Made by a program: the position numbers and the translations under genes. Positions 1 through 10,020 of a DNA stretch of 64,000 nucleotides are shown here, one piece after another. Each line of letters opens with the position of its first letter. Position 1 is the first letter of the stretch. The stretch is from contig NZ_CP048029.1 of NCBI RefSeq assembly GCF_011290485.1, positions 1,595,155 to 1,659,154 on the forward strand, given 5' to 3'. The notes beneath the pieces were generated by a model. It was given only the letters and a program-made list of their open reading frames with translations, did no database searches and was not told the DNA's origin. Source of the DNA: Caldichromatium japonicum (GTDB taxonomy: Bacteria > Pseudomonadota > Gammaproteobacteria > Chromatiales > Chromatiaceae).

Positions 1-780
1 GGCTTGATGTATCTCATCGGCTTCATCGCCGCCTGGATGCTGGGCCGCTGGCGCGCCCGCCGCCCCGACCTAGGCTGGACGCCGGAGATGGTCGATGACC
101 TGATCTTTTACGGTGTGATCGGGGTGGTGGTCGGCGGACGCCTGGGCTATATGCTCTTTTATGGCCTCGATCAGCTCCTGGCCAACCCGATCAATCTCTT
201 GAAGGTCTGGGAAGGCGGCATGTCCTTCCATGGTGGTCTCCTGGGGGTGATGGTTGCCGCATATCTCTTGGCGCGGCGCTATCGCCTGGGCTTTTTTCAG
301 GTCAGCGATTTTTTGGCCCCCTTGGTCCCGCCGGGTCTATTCGCTGGGCGGATCGGTAATTTCATCAATGGCGAGCTCTGGGGACACCGCACCCAGGTCC
401 CCTGGGGGGTGCAGCTCCCTTGCGATCGCTTTGCGCAACAGTGTTTGGATCAAGCGCCAGGCACGACCTTAAGCCCAGCAGTCCACCCCTCGCAGCTCTA
501 TGAGGCTGTGCTCGAAGGGATGGCATTGTTCATCCTGTTGTGGCTCTTTGCCCGCAGACCCCGCCCGACAATGGCCATCTCAGGTCTGTTTTTGCTCGCT
601 TACGGGGTCTTCCGCGTCCTGGTCGAGTTTGTGCGCACCCCAGATGCCCACATCGGCTATTTGGCCTTCGGCTGGCTGACCATGGGTCAGGTCCTATCCC
701 TGCCGATGATCGTCGGCGGATTGTTGTTGATGGCCCTGGCCTATCGTCGCCAGGTCATGTCCCTCAGGCGCTCGACATGA
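1..780 (+). CDS. lgt: Prolipoprotein diacylglyceryl transferase, 5' end outside window
   Basis: Lgt transfers diacylglycerol from phosphatidylglycerol to the lipobox cysteine of prolipoproteins in the inner membrane, the first step of lipoprotein maturation. The reading frame is open from base 1 and begins with the family's inner sequence GLMYLIGF, so the true start lies upstream; the ATG at 7 is internal. Seen here: several hydrophobic membrane segments, the [11 protein letters not shown] motif and the Lgt signature [13 protein letters not shown] near residues 115-127, with the catalytic-region arginine and asparagines. The C-terminal part with PSQLYEA is complete and the stop is at 780, directly against a terminator shared with the converging rpsT. 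About 260 residues are visible, close to the usual 260-290, so only a short N-terminal piece is missing. Identification is firm. Confidence 0.95.
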   Translation, partial: GLMYLIGFIAAWMLGRWRARRPDLGWTPEMVDDLIFYGVIGVVVGGRLGYMLFYGLDQLLANPINLLKVWEGGMSFHGGLLGVMVAAYLLARRYRLGFFQVSDFLAPLVPPGLFAGRIGNFINGELWGHRTQVPWGVQLPCDRFAQQCLDQAPGTTLSPAVHPSQLYEAVLEGMALFILLWLFARRPRPTMAISGLFLLAYGVFRVLVEFVRTPDAHIGYLAFGWLTMGQVLSLPMIVGGLLLMALAYRRQVMSLRRST

Positions 781-806
781 AAAAACCGGCGTAGTGCCGG
801 TTTTTT
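780..806. terminator. Bidirectional intrinsic terminator between lgt and rpsT
   Basis: A run of A, then CCGGC, a 5-base loop, GCCGG and six T form a hairpin with an A tract on one side and a T tract on the other. It lies between the converging lgt and rpsT and can stop transcription from both sides. Confidence 0.85.
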
Positions 807-830
807 ACAAAACATATCAAAACACTGCCC

Positions 831-1097
831 TCAGGCGGACATCGCCTTGATGTGTGCACTCAAGCGGCTCTTATGGCGGGCGGCCTTGTTGCGATGGATC
901 AATCCCTTACACGCAGCACGGTCGAGGCGCGGTTCGACATCGCGGTATGCCTGAAGGGCCGATTCCTTATCTCCGGACTGAATCGCCTTGATGACCTTTT
1001 TGATGAAGGTACGCAAGGCGCTCATCTGCGCCTTGTTGCGCATGCGGCGCTTTTCTGCTTGCCGTGCGCGCTTGCGCGCTTGGGGTGAATTAGCCAA
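831..1097 (-). CDS. rpsT: 30S ribosomal protein S20
   Basis: S20 binds 16S rRNA early in assembly of the small subunit. The protein is 88 residues, typical for the family, very basic, and starts (M)ANSPQARKRARQAEKRRMRNKAQ as S20 does. The start must be the TTG at 1095-1097, because this gives the family N-terminus and has AGGAGA at the right distance upstream; the longer open frame upstream has no S20 similarity. A TTG start in rpsT is also known from E. coli, where it takes part in autoregulation, so similar control may hold here (inference). A good sigma70-type promoter lies about 70 bases upstream. It converges on lgt and diverges from murJ. Confidence 0.95.
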   Translation of the reverse strand: MANSPQARKRARQAEKRRMRNKAQMSALRTFIKKVIKAIQSGDKESALQAYRDVEPRLDRAACKGLIHRNKAARHKSRLSAHIKAMSA

Positions 1098-1169
1098 ATG
1101 CGTCTCCTGAGAACTGTTTTTTGAGATTGAACCGACCGAAAAGGACTCGGCCCCAATTAAAGGCTGTAT

Positions 1170-1198
1170 AGTATCGCGAACTCGCCGCAGATTGTCAA
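1170..1198 (-). promoter_or_regulatory. Sigma70-type promoter of rpsT
   Basis: Read on the minus strand: a perfect -35 box TTGACA at 1193-1198, a 17-base spacer and the -10 box GATACT at 1170-1175. It points at rpsT and predicts a leader of roughly 65 bases. Function is inferred from consensus only. Confidence 0.8.
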
Positions 1199-1228
1199 TT
1201 AAACCCTTACTTTTTTGGGGGGCTGTGG

Positions 1229-2755
1229 ATGGTGAGATTGGCATCATCGGTCGCAACGGTCGGGGGGGCAACGCTCGTCTCGCGGGTATTGGGTTTCATC
1301 CGCGACCTGACGATCGCCCGGCTATTCGGCGCCGATGCTGCGACGGATGCCTTTTTTGTCGCCTTCAAGATCCCCAACCTTGCACGCCGGCTATTCGCCG
1401 AGGGCGCGTTTGCCATGGCCCTGGTGCCGACGCTTCAGACCCAGCGGCAGCGGGGCAAGGCGGCGCTAGCATCGTTCATCGCCGACCTGACCGGTACCTT
1501 GGGGCTCGGGGTCTCGCTGATCACCTTGCTCGGGATCCTGGGGGCGCCTGCCTTGATCCTCGCCTTTGCCCCTGGGTTTGGCGCAGCACCCGATCAATTC
1601 GCCCTGAGCGTTAGCCTGCTGCGTCTCACCCTGCCCTATCTCGCCTTGATCAGCCTCGCGGCCTTGGCAGCCAGTATCCTGAATACCCAAGAGCGCTTCG
1701 CAGTCCCCGCCATCACTCCGGCCCTGCTCAATCTGGCGATGATCGCCTGCGCCCTGTGGCTTGCACCATGTGTGGAGACGCCGATCATGGCGCTGGCCTG
1801 GGGCGTACTGCTCGGCGGTCTGTTACAGCTCGCTGTCCAGCTCCCGCCCTTGGCTCAGCTTGGACTCATGCCGCGCCCCCGTTTTGCCCCAGGCGCTACG
1901 GAGGTGATTCAGGTCTTTAGGCGCATGGGGCCCTCGATCCTGGGGAGCTCGGTCGGCCAGATCAGTTTATTGCTCGATACGGTCCTGGCATCCTTGCTCG
2001 CCACCGGTAGCATCTCTTGGCTCTATTACGCCGACCGGCTGATGGAGCTCCCATTGGGTCTCGTGGGCGCGGCTCTCGGGACCGTGGTCCTGCCGCGGCT
2101 GACGCGCCATCACAACGAATGCGCCCATCAGCTGTTCGCCGACACCCTCGATTGGGCCTTGCGCCTAGGTTTGGTCCTCGGCCTGCCGGCGGCCATCGGT
2201 TTGGCGGTACTCGCCGGCCCGCTGGTGGCAACCCTCTTTCATTCCTCATCGTTTGGTGCCGAGGATGCCCGTATGGCTGCCTGGGGTCTGATTGCCTACG
2301 CTTTCGGCATCCCACCCTTCATCCTGATCCGGGTCTTGGTCTCTGCCTATTATGCCCGTCAGGAGGTGCGCACACCCGCTCAGATCGCCCTGATTGTCCT
2401 TGGTTTAGGCCTGATCCTCCATCTTATCCTCATGGCTTGGATCGGGCATGTAGGGCTTGCCTTGGCGACAACACTCACTGCTCTGCTCGATGCCGCCCTT
2501 CTGCTGCACCATCTGCTGCGGGCCGGCATCTACCGTCCCTCGGCCGCGTTCAAGCGGCTTATGCTCCAAACCCTAGCTGCGGGTCTATGCATGGGGCTGG
2601 CACTTGGCTGGGGTGTAGGTTCGCTTGAGGACTGGCTCGCCGAACCAGGTATCAGCCGCTGGTTGGGACTGACCGGTTGGATCTTGGCTGGCCTGTTGCT
2701 CTATGGCGGGATACTCGCGCTGTCAGGGGTCAGGCCCAGGGCGCTCTGGTTTTAG
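1229..2755 (+). CDS. murJ: Lipid II flippase MurJ
   Basis: MurJ moves lipid II across the inner membrane for peptidoglycan synthesis. The 508-residue protein matches the usual length of about 510 and is hydrophobic throughout, consistent with 14 membrane segments. The N-terminus VATVGGATLVSRVLGFIRDL and the following GADAATDAFFVAFKIPN are hallmark MurJ/MviN sequence, including the conserved arginines and aspartate of the central cavity. The start at ATG 1229 gives the normal N-terminus; no strong ribosome-binding site is visible. It diverges from rpsT, a common arrangement in gammaproteobacteria. The end converges on the HD-GYP gene, and the junction holds a 16-base perfect palindrome. Confidence 0.95.
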   Translation: MVRLASSVATVGGATLVSRVLGFIRDLTIARLFGADAATDAFFVAFKIPNLARRLFAEGAFAMALVPTLQTQRQRGKAALASFIADLTGTLGLGVSLITLLGILGAPALILAFAPGFGAAPDQFALSVSLLRLTLPYLALISLAALAASILNTQERFAVPAITPALLNLAMIACALWLAPCVETPIMALAWGVLLGGLLQLAVQLPPLAQLGLMPRPRFAPGATEVIQVFRRMGPSILGSSVGQISLLLDTVLASLLATGSISWLYYADRLMELPLGLVGAALGTVVLPRLTRHHNECAHQLFADTLDWALRLGLVLGLPAAIGLAVLAGPLVATLFHSSSFGAEDARMAAWGLIAYAFGIPPFILIRVLVSAYYARQEVRTPAQIALIVLGLGLILHLILMAWIGHVGLALATTLTALLDAALLLHHLLRAGIYRPSAAFKRLMLQTLAAGLCMGLALGWGVGSLEDWLAEPGISRWLGLTGWILAGLLLYGGILALSGVRPRALWF

Positions 2756-2864
2756 GACATATCACGCGCCGGATGCGCAATGGAGTTGCCCGGGCCTGCA
2801 GCGCATTGAGACCCTGCGCTCGGGTCATGCGAGCCAAGGACGCAAAACATAGCCAGCTGTGGTG

Positions 2865-2880
2865 CCTGACCTAGGTCAGG
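2865..2880. other. 16-base perfect palindrome at a convergent gene junction
   Basis: CCTGACCTAGGTCAGG is perfectly self-complementary and contains the TAG stop of the HD-GYP gene. It has no T tract, so it is not an obvious intrinsic terminator; it may simply be a hairpin at the mRNA end. Confidence 0.35.
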
Positions 2881-4076
2881 ATAGAACCGTTCGCCCCGGC
2901 CAGGGGCTTGCAGGCCGCCTTTTCCTCCAGATCGCCATAGCGAGTCGCAATCGTGCAAAACTCGGGAAAGCGCGCGATGAAAGCATCCACAACATCTGGA
3001 TCGAAATGGCTGCCGCGTCCGGCGACGATGATCCGATAGGCCTCATCGAACAGCAGCGGCTGCTTATAGACCCGCTGTGAGATCAGGGCGTCGAAGACAT
3101 CGGCGAGCGCCATGAGACGGGCAGCGATCGGGATCTGATCACCCGCTAAACCCTCAGGGTAGCCGGTTCCATCCCAGCGCTCGTGGTGATAATGGGCGAT
3201 CTCTTTGGCCATCGCCAAAAACTCGATCTGGCGATCGACATCGCGTTCGGCCTGTTCGATGGCATCGCGCCCCAGCCGGGTATGGGTCTTCATGATCTCC
3301 CATTCCTCTGGGGTGAGCTTGCCCGGCTTGAGCAGGATATGATCGGGGATCCCGACCTTGCCGATATCATGGAGCGGTGCCGATTTGACCAAGAACTCGA
3401 TATTGTGCGGGGTCAAAAAGTCCTTGAATCGCGGATGGGTGGACAATTCCTCGGCCAGGGCACGCACATAACCCTGGGTACGGCGCAGATGATTGCCGGT
3501 CTCGGGGTCGCGGATCTCGGCGAGATGCGCCAGGGCATGGATGCCGACATCCTGGATCGCCAGGACCTCGCTCATCCGCCGCTGGAGCTCCGCCTCGAGA
3601 TAGCTGTTTTGATTCTTAAGCCAGTCGCGGGCGCGTTTCAGCTCAAGTTGGGTATGCACCCGCGCACGCAGGATCGGGGGGACGATCGGCTTGACGATAT
3701 AATCAACCGCGCCGACGTCCAGAGCCTGGATCTCGGCCTCGGTGCTGTCCATGGCGGTGACGAAGATCACTGGGATATCGGCAGTCTCGGGATCGACGCG
3801 CAGCCGGTCGAAGAGCGTATAGCCATTCATCCCGGGCATCATGACATCAAGCAGGATCAGGTCCGGCTTGGGCGGGGTCTTGATGACCTTCAGCGCCCGT
3901 TCGCCCGAGGTCGCCGCCCGCACACGATACTCGCTCTGCAGCAGCTCGCTCAGCACGGCAAGATTTTCCGGGGCGTCATCGACAATGAGGATTGTAGGCT
4001 GGCTATCGTCCATCGTGGTGGCACTTTGCGGCGACTGGGTTGACATGACCATCCAGTTAATATCTTTAAAAAACAT
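2871..4076 (-). CDS. Two-component response regulator with HD-GYP c-di-GMP phosphodiesterase output
   Basis: The protein has an N-terminal receiver domain, about residues 25-145, with the acidic pair IVDDAPEN, the phospho-acceptor aspartate in LILLDVMMPGMNG and the conserved lysine in YIVKPI. A helical linker follows, then an HD-GYP domain, about residues 175-375. That domain shows HDIGKVGIPD, HTRLG, HHERWDGTGYP and ALADVFDAL, the residues of active cyclic-di-GMP phosphodiesterases. It should lower c-di-GMP when phosphorylated by an unknown kinase; no kinase is adjacent. The start is uncertain: ATG codons at 4076 and 4043 are both possible and neither has a clear ribosome-binding site. It is followed upstream by the tail of parC on the same strand, 51 bases away. 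Confidence 0.9.
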   Translation of the reverse strand: MFFKDINWMVMSTQSPQSATTMDDSQPTILIVDDAPENLAVLSELLQSEYRVRAATSGERALKVIKTPPKPDLILLDVMMPGMNGYTLFDRLRVDPETADIPVIFVTAMDSTEAEIQALDVGAVDYIVKPIVPPILRARVHTQLELKRARDWLKNQNSYLEAELQRRMSEVLAIQDVGIHALAHLAEIRDPETGNHLRRTQGYVRALAEELSTHPRFKDFLTPHNIEFLVKSAPLHDIGKVGIPDHILLKPGKLTPEEWEIMKTHTRLGRDAIEQAERDVDRQIEFLAMAKEIAHYHHERWDGTGYPEGLAGDQIPIAARLMALADVFDALISQRVYKQPLLFDEAYRIIVAGRGSHFDPDVVDAFIARFPEFCTIATRYGDLEEKAACKPLAGANGSILT

Positions 4077-4127
4077 AATAGACCGCCGTACCCGGGAGCA
4101 GGCATCTGATCAAGATCCTGGATGTGC

Positions 4128-6359
4128 TCAGACCCAGGCGCGCAGCCCCTCTACCCGCTGAAAGCCACGCGGCAGGAGCCGCCCGCGCCGCCCGCGTTCG
4201 CCGCGGTAGGCCACAAGCTCTTCGGCCTTGAGCTTCAGCTCGCGTTTACCGGCAGCGACGATCAAGCCCCCACCCTCGGCGAGGGCTGCCACCTCCAGCA
4301 GGCGCTCGCTGCGGTCGGGAAGCGCGATGAGCCGATTGCCCTTGCCGCGCGGCATCTCGGGCAGCTCGAAGCGGGTAAAGACCAAAAGATACCCGCCGCT
4401 GGTGACTGCCGCGATCCAGTCGCAGCCCGTCTCGAGCCTGATCGGCCGCAACATCTGTGCCCCCTCCGGCAGGGTCAAGACCGCCTTGCCCGCCTTGGGC
4501 CGGGCGACCAGGTCTTCACAGCGGATGATAAACCCATAGCCGGCATCGCAGGCCAGGAGATAACGCGCCTTGGGCTCATCCCCGAGCACGGCGATAAAAC
4601 GCGCCCCGGAGGGGGGGGCGAGCCTGCCGGTCAGGGGTTCGCCCTGACCGCGCGCCGACGGCAAGCTGTGCGTCGGCAGGGCATAGCTACGTCCGGTCGA
4701 ATCCAAAAATACCGCCATCTGGGTGCTGCGCAAGCGCGCGGCCATCAAAAATCCATCGCCGGCGCGATAGCTCAAGGTCGCACCGTCGATCTCATGCCCC
4801 TTGGCTGCGCGTACCCAGCCCTTTTCTGACAGGATCACAGTCAGGGGCTCGCTGGGGCTGAGCTCGGTCTCATCGAAGGCACAGGCCGACGGGCACTCGA
4901 CCAGGGGCGAGCGGCGATCATCGCCGTAACGCTGGACATCGGCGGCGATCTCGTCGCGAAGATGGCGCCTCAATGCCCCCTCGTCGCGCAGGAGCTCTTC
5001 TAGGCGCGCGCGTTCTTCCCCAAGCTCGGACTGCTCGGCACGGATCTTGAGCTCTTCCAGACGCGCGAGCTGACGCAGCCGGGTGTTGAGCACAAACTCG
5101 GCCTGGGCCTCAGTGAGCCCCAGACGCGCCATGAGCACAGGCTTGGGTTCGTCCTCGGTGCGCACGATCTCGACCACCAGATCTAGATCCAGCAAGGCGC
5201 GCAACAGCCCCTCCAAGAGATGCAAGCGCTCTAGGACCTTCTCTAAGCGATGCTGCAGACGCCGGCGCACCGTCTCGGTGCGAAAGACCAGCCATTCGGT
5301 CAGAAGCTCGCGCAGGTTCATCACCCGTGGGCGGCCATTGAGCCCGATCAGATTGAGGTTGACGCGATAGCTGCGCTCGAGATCCGTCGTCGCGAAGAGG
5401 TGTGCCATCAGACGCTCACCATCGACCCGGTTGGAGCGCGGCACGATCACCAGGCGGGTGGGATATTCATGATCGGACTCATCGCGAAAGTCCTCGATCA
5501 TTGGGAGCCTCTTGGCGTTGAACTGGGCGGCAATCTGCTCAAGTACCCGGCTCCCTGAGACCTGATAGGGGAGCGCCGTGATCACGATCTCGCCGCGCTC
5601 GCTAAGATAGCGCGCGCGCTGACGGAAGGTGCCGGTCCCCGTTTGATAGAGCTTCAACAACTCATCGCGCGGGGTGATGATCTCGGCCTCAGTCGGCAGA
5701 TCCGGCCCCTGGATGAAGCGCATCAGCTCCTCGACGCTCGCCTCCGGGTGTTCGAGGAGATGGATACAGGCTTGCGCCACCTCGCGCAGGTTGTGTGCCG
5801 GGATATCGGTCGCCATCCCCACCGCGATCCCCGAGGCCCCGTTGAGCAAGATATTGGGCAGACGGGCGGGCAGCAGGCGCGGTTCCTTGAGCGTGCCGTC
5901 GAAGTTCGGCTGCCAATCGATAGTCCCCTGGTCGATCTCGGCAAGTAACAGATCGGCATAGCGTGTCAGGCGTGCCTCGGTATAGCGCATCGCGGCGAAC
6001 GACTTGGGATCATCGGGCGAGCCCCAGTTGCCCTGACCGTCGATCAGTGGGTAGCGATAGCTGAACGGCTGGGCCATGAGGACCATGGCCTCGTAACAGG
6101 CGGCATCGCCGTGTGGGTGATATTTGCCGAGCACATCGCCCACGGTACGCGCCGATTTCTTGAATTTGGCATCCGGCCCCAGCCCCAGCTCAGACATAGC
6201 ATAGAGGATGCGTCTCTGGACGGGCTTTAGGCCATCCCCGATATGCGGCAAGGCGCGATCGAGGATGACGGACATGGCATAATCCAGATAGGCCTTCTCG
6301 GTGAAGACCTTGAGTGGCCGGCGCTCTAGTCCCTCGGCGGTACAGGCAGTCTCGGACAT
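4128..6359 (-). CDS. parC: DNA topoisomerase IV subunit A
   Basis: ParC cuts and rejoins DNA in topoisomerase IV, which decatenates daughter chromosomes; its partner ParE is not in the window. The protein has 743 residues (E. coli 752). The N-terminal [32 protein letters not shown] block and the catalytic tyrosine, Y126 within [11 protein letters not shown], are present. The region around residues 80-90 ([12 protein letters not shown]) is the quinolone-resistance segment. The C-terminal third is a weakly conserved beta-propeller domain. It is ParC rather than GyrA by its length and C-terminus. The gene lies 55 bases downstream of cca on the same strand. Confidence 0.95.
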   Translation of the reverse strand: MSETACTAEGLERRPLKVFTEKAYLDYAMSVILDRALPHIGDGLKPVQRRILYAMSELGLGPDAKFKKSARTVGDVLGKYHPHGDAACYEAMVLMAQPFSYRYPLIDGQGNWGSPDDPKSFAAMRYTEARLTRYADLLLAEIDQGTIDWQPNFDGTLKEPRLLPARLPNILLNGASGIAVGMATDIPAHNLREVAQACIHLLEHPEASVEELMRFIQGPDLPTEAEIITPRDELLKLYQTGTGTFRQRARYLSERGEIVITALPYQVSGSRVLEQIAAQFNAKRLPMIEDFRDESDHEYPTRLVIVPRSNRVDGERLMAHLFATTDLERSYRVNLNLIGLNGRPRVMNLRELLTEWLVFRTETVRRRLQHRLEKVLERLHLLEGLLRALLDLDLVVEIVRTEDEPKPVLMARLGLTEAQAEFVLNTRLRQLARLEELKIRAEQSELGEERARLEELLRDEGALRRHLRDEIAADVQRYGDDRRSPLVECPSACAFDETELSPSEPLTVILSEKGWVRAAKGHEIDGATLSYRAGDGFLMAARLRSTQMAVFLDSTGRSYALPTHSLPSARGQGEPLTGRLAPPSGARFIAVLGDEPKARYLLACDAGYGFIIRCEDLVARPKAGKAVLTLPEGAQMLRPIRLETGCDWIAAVTSGGYLLVFTRFELPEMPRGKGNRLIALPDRSERLLEVAALAEGGGLIVAAGKRELKLKAEELVAYRGERGRRGRLLPRGFQRVEGLRAWV

Positions 6360-6414
6360 CGGGTTTCAATCCTCGATCTTGCGATGGAAATCAGGGTGAG
6401 CTGCGCCACGCGCC

Positions 6415-7707
6415 CTAGACTGGATCTAGGGGGGCGGGGTGCAGGGCGTGGATGGCGGCGAGGCGCGCCGTGCGGATGCGCTGAGGGATGAGCTCAGGCC
6501 GTTCAGTCGTCCGGACGATCGCCCCCGCATCGACCGCAGCGGCTGCCGCGCACAGCGCCCGCCAGTGTTCGGCCTGGGGATAGGAGCGTTCAGCATAGCC
6601 CAAACGCCCGCGAAAATCGGCCTCACAGGCGACAAGCAAGTGTTCAAAGCGCTCGGGCCGGCGCAGGGCATCGGCGCGCTCCAAGAGATCCAGGATGGTG
6701 GCAGGGCGCAGCTCAGCGACCCGATGGATCAACCCATGCTCGGCGGTGACTAGATGCCCAAGCTCGCGAAAGCGATTGGGGGCGCGCAACCGGTTGCACA
6801 GGTCAGCGACCAGGGGCAGACCGCGCTCCTCATGACCATGATGGCTCGGGAGGATCTCGACAGGCGTGGTCCCCTTGCCAAGGTCGTGACAGAGCGCAGC
6901 AAAGACCACCTCGGGCGCCCCAGAGAGCCGCGCCGCCATATCGATGACCAGCATGACGTGGACGCCGCAATCGATCTCCGGGTGCCATTCGGCCTTTTGC
7001 GGGATGCCCCAGAGCCGATCGATCTCGGGAAAGAGTCGCGCGAGCGCCCCGCAGTCCCGCAAGACCTCAAAAAACCGCGATGGGCGGGGCTCGGCAAGCG
7101 CACGCACAAGCTCCTGCCACACCCGCTCGGGGACCAGGGCATCGACCTCGCCCGCCTCGGCCATGCCCCGCATCAGGGCGAGCGTCTCAGGGTCGAGCTC
7201 AAACCCTAGCTCGGCAAAGCGGGCGGCAAAGCGGGCGACCCTGAGGATACGCACCGGGTCTTCGGCGAATGCCGGCGAGACGTGCCTAAGCACCCGTGCC
7301 TCGAGATCCGCCTGCCCGCCATAGGGGTCAATCAGCCGACCATCTGGGGCGAGCGCCAAGGCGTTGATGGTGAGATCCCGTCGCCGGAGGTCCTCTTCCA
7401 GGGTCACGCTGGGATCGGCCTGGATCGCAAATCCATGATAACCAGGGGCGATCTTGCGCTCGATGCGCGCCAGGGCATATTCCTCTTGGGTCTCGGGGTG
7501 GAGAAAGACCGGAAACCCCTTGCCGACCAGCCTAAAGCCGCGCGCAAGCATCTCATCGACCGTCGCCCCGACGACGACATAGTCATATTCGGTCGGGGTG
7601 CGCCCTAGGAGCAGGTCGCGCACCGCCCCGCCGACCAGATAGACCTCGAGCCCCCCAGTCGCGGCGATGCCCCAAAAGGATTTAGACTCTGACGACCCCA
7701 AGGCCAT
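6415..7707 (-). CDS. cca: Multifunctional CCA protein (tRNA nucleotidyltransferase with HD domain)
   Basis: It adds or repairs the 3' CCA of tRNAs. The nucleotidyltransferase head shows VYLVGGAVRDLLLG and the metal-binding aspartates in EYDYVVVGAT. The basic motif RRDLTINALAL and the RILRVARFAARF block follow. The C-terminal HD domain (HVMLVIDMAARL, CHDLGKG) gives the phosphatase and phosphodiesterase activities of the gammaproteobacterial type. Normally the protein starts within two residues of VYLVGG. Here no ATG, GTG or TTG lies there, so the start falls at the ATG at 7707 (or 7722), adding about 23 residues. That leaves almost no space to the divergent neighbour beginning at 7723. Confidence 0.92.
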   Translation of the reverse strand: MALGSSESKSFWGIAATGGLEVYLVGGAVRDLLLGRTPTEYDYVVVGATVDEMLARGFRLVGKGFPVFLHPETQEEYALARIERKIAPGYHGFAIQADPSVTLEEDLRRRDLTINALALAPDGRLIDPYGGQADLEARVLRHVSPAFAEDPVRILRVARFAARFAELGFELDPETLALMRGMAEAGEVDALVPERVWQELVRALAEPRPSRFFEVLRDCGALARLFPEIDRLWGIPQKAEWHPEIDCGVHVMLVIDMAARLSGAPEVVFAALCHDLGKGTTPVEILPSHHGHEERGLPLVADLCNRLRAPNRFRELGHLVTAEHGLIHRVAELRPATILDLLERADALRRPERFEHLLVACEADFRGRLGYAERSYPQAEHWRALCAAAAAVDAGAIVRTTERPELIPQRIRTARLAAIHALHPAPLDPV

Positions 7708-7722
7708 GCTGGACCTGACCAC

Positions 7723-8211
7723 ATGCGTTTGCTCGGTTATGTATTGCTACTCCTGCTCATTATCTACGGACTCTGGCCCTATTACAGCCTGTATCGTCTC
7801 GATGGCGCGCTCCTGCGCCCCGACGACACCGAGCTCGCCATCCTCGTCGATCTGCCGGCGATCCGCGCTAATTACAAAGCCCGTATCGCCGCCGGCATCA
7901 ACACCCTGCTGCCGCCTACCACCCCCCAGGCCCAAGGGGTCGCCGGCTGGATCAGGCAGAGTGCCGAACAGCTCGGCGAGCGCGCCCTCGAACAGACCAT
8001 CACCCTCGACTGGGTGCGCCAGACCCTCGGCGAGGCCGTTATCCGGGTCACGGGTCAAACCTCGTCGCCCTCGCTCTTCGATGCTGTGGATTTTGCCTTT
8101 TTCGAGTCGCCCGATCGCTTTCTCGTGCGCCTGGGACGACTGGGAGAAAACGCGACCCATCTGCGCCTGACCCGTATCGGGGCTGGATGGCGGCTAACCG
8201 ATATCATCTAG
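7723..8211 (+). CDS. DUF2939-family membrane-anchored protein
   Basis: A 162-residue protein of unknown function. One N-terminal membrane helix (about residues 4-21) is followed by the family motif YYSLYRLDGALLRPDDTELAILVDLPAIRANYKARI and a soluble C-terminal half of about 110 residues. From sequence memory this matches DUF2939 proteins found in gammaproteobacteria; no catalytic residues are evident. It starts back-to-back with cca, so both promoters must lie inside the neighbouring coding sequence or the true starts differ. A soluble domain on one side of the inner membrane is all that can be inferred. Confidence 0.7.
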   Translation: MRLLGYVLLLLLIIYGLWPYYSLYRLDGALLRPDDTELAILVDLPAIRANYKARIAAGINTLLPPTTPQAQGVAGWIRQSAEQLGERALEQTITLDWVRQTLGEAVIRVTGQTSSPSLFDAVDFAFFESPDRFLVRLGRLGENATHLRLTRIGAGWRLTDII

Positions 8212-8297
8212 GGATAATGATCGATTCGAGCCATGGATCCGGCCCGTTCCCATGCCACCGATGTTTCTGGGTTCCGGCCTTCGCGGGCATGAGGGCT

Positions 8298-8430
8298 ATG
8301 ACTTACCAGGGCGCAGAGCCGTTCGGTGATGGCTGCTGCGGCGTCGAGCTCGGTATCCGGCAGGATCACCAGGAACTCCTCGCCGCCGAAACGCCCAGCG
8401 ATATCGCCTTGGCATGCCCGAAGCGATGAC
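8298..8430 (-). pseudogene. Remnant of a GGDEF diguanylate cyclase domain
   Basis: The minus strand encodes GDIAGRFGGEEFLVILP followed by about 20 matching residues (DTELDAAAAITERLCALV), which is the active-site hairpin of a GGDEF domain with GGEEF as signature. Neither the preceding helices nor the C-terminal part are present and the frame breaks on both sides. It is a relic in the 330-base gap between the DUF2939 gene and the HAD-like gene; nothing else was recognised in that gap. Confidence 0.65.
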
Positions 8431-8541
8431 CGCCTCTTCGCGTTCATAGAGCGAATAGGCCCGGACCTCAGGGCCGGTCGGCATCTCTAACAGGGGAAAG
8501 GAGAGAATTCATGCCCCGTTTACGTTTGCGGCAATAGATTC

Positions 8542-9924
8542 TCAGTCACGTCGGGTGACCAAGTGATAATGAATCCATAGGCGCAGATGTTTATAGGCAC
8601 GACCGAGGCTTAGGGCGGCAATGAGCATTAAACGATGGACGGTGCCAAGGTCGCGGCGTTGCCAAAGACCTGGGCTCCATTGGGTCTGTTTGATATACAG
8701 GATGACCTCGCGCCGATCCGCAACGGAAAAGAGCCCGCGGATCATCCGCCAGGGCGAAGGGACGATGCGCTTGTCCACAAAACAACCGACCCCGAAGACA
8801 TCGTTGTGTTTGAGTGCGGCATAGGCCTCGGAGATCTGGCGGTCGGGGCGTTCAATCAATTCGCTCCACAGCCCACAAGCAACCTCGCGTAGGTCCTGAC
8901 TGCGGATCGAGTGGCCTGCGACATAGGGGGCCCAATGCCGACAGGCGAAGAGGACGCCTTCTTGGAAATGACGTACCACCTCGGCATAGACGGCATCCTC
9001 GGCGGGTTCGCGCAGACGGACCGCGCTTGCCCTTCCCTCTGCAAGCTGATAACCCATGACGCTACCGTTGGGAGAATTACAGAGCATCTCCATCGGCGAG
9101 ATGGCATCGAGGAGATGGCTATAAAACAGACTCAGATTGGCATTGGGGCCATAGGCGCGTTTGATGCAATTGGGCGGCTGGGGATTGCGGAAACGCTGGA
9201 GTCCCAGGTAATAGCCATAAAACCGCGTCTTGGGCATCATCAAGGCAAGATTATCCTGGATGGTCCCGCGCCAGCCAATATCCACCAGGCCAAAGGGCCC
9301 TTGGCCATCGATGAGACCCTGTTCGGCAAAATATAACAAGGCGGCCTTGCGGTCGGCAGCGATCTTGACGGATAGCAGGTGCTCGAAGGCCGGATCGGTG
9401 AAGAGCGCCTTGACCCTTGGATCAAGCCAAGGATAGACGATAGTCTCAGCCAGCGGCAGTCCATGCCGGTTGGCCAAGGGCTCTATAGACTCAGGCTCGA
9501 GGCCCAAGGAGCGGGCCAGGGCAAAGAGTGACTGGCTGTCATAGAGGCTCCACAGCCGCTGCATCTCATGCAGGCTCACCGCGCGCAGCGAGGCGGCAAA
9601 GGTAGAGAGGCGGCTAACCGCTAAGACACAGTGAGGCGGTAAATGATGGCTAGCGAGCTGGCCATTGGGGATCACTGCGGAAAAGACACGGGCAAAGAAC
9701 TCACCTTCGCGGGTGAAGAAATAGATCCGTTCGACGTCGTCGATGATCGCTTGTTCGGCGATAAACAGCGCCTGACCGACGAACAATGGCGCCGTCTTGA
9801 TCCCGAGCCGAAATAAAAGAGCAGGCTTCGTCGTCGAGCGATCGAGGATCGACCCAGCGGACGCGAGGGCGCATTGCTCGATTTTATGGAGCAAGGACGC
9901 CTGTTCAACTACCTGAGCGCTCAA
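8542..9924 (-). CDS. HAD-superfamily-like protein (COG5610-type), probably N-terminally short
   Basis: The 460-residue protein has the sequence IYFFTREGEFFARVF near residue 68 and a later block GPFGLVDIGWRGTIQDNL near residue 230. These are typical of the second half of predicted HAD-type hydrolases that occur alone or fused to glycosyltransferases in polysaccharide loci. The usual HAD N-terminal motif with two catalytic aspartates (DVFDTL) is absent. The only start available in this frame at the N-terminus is a TTG at 9924. The gene may therefore be an N-terminally truncated relic or a short family variant. No polysaccharide genes lie next to it. Substrate and function are unknown. Confidence 0.55.
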   Translation of the reverse strand: MSAQVVEQASLLHKIEQCALASAGSILDRSTTKPALLFRLGIKTAPLFVGQALFIAEQAIIDDVERIYFFTREGEFFARVFSAVIPNGQLASHHLPPHCVLAVSRLSTFAASLRAVSLHEMQRLWSLYDSQSLFALARSLGLEPESIEPLANRHGLPLAETIVYPWLDPRVKALFTDPAFEHLLSVKIAADRKAALLYFAEQGLIDGQGPFGLVDIGWRGTIQDNLALMMPKTRFYGYYLGLQRFRNPQPPNCIKRAYGPNANLSLFYSHLLDAISPMEMLCNSPNGSVMGYQLAEGRASAVRLREPAEDAVYAEVVRHFQEGVLFACRHWAPYVAGHSIRSQDLREVACGLWSELIERPDRQISEAYAALKHNDVFGVGCFVDKRIVPSPWRMIRGLFSVADRREVILYIKQTQWSPGLWQRRDLGTVHRLMLIAALSLGRAYKHLRLWIHYHLVTRRD

Positions 9925-10020
9925 GGATTCAGCCCTTGGGACAGTGCTTGCAACGCTTGCACCCTGGGGGTTGGTGAGCTGCTGCCCACTGGTGGTGCAA
10001 TCGGCTGCTATTTACCCGCC

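Noticed and set aside
2871-4161. Plus-strand open frames opposite the HD-GYP regulator
   Set aside because: No family similarity; the minus-strand frame has complete receiver and HD-GYP motifs.
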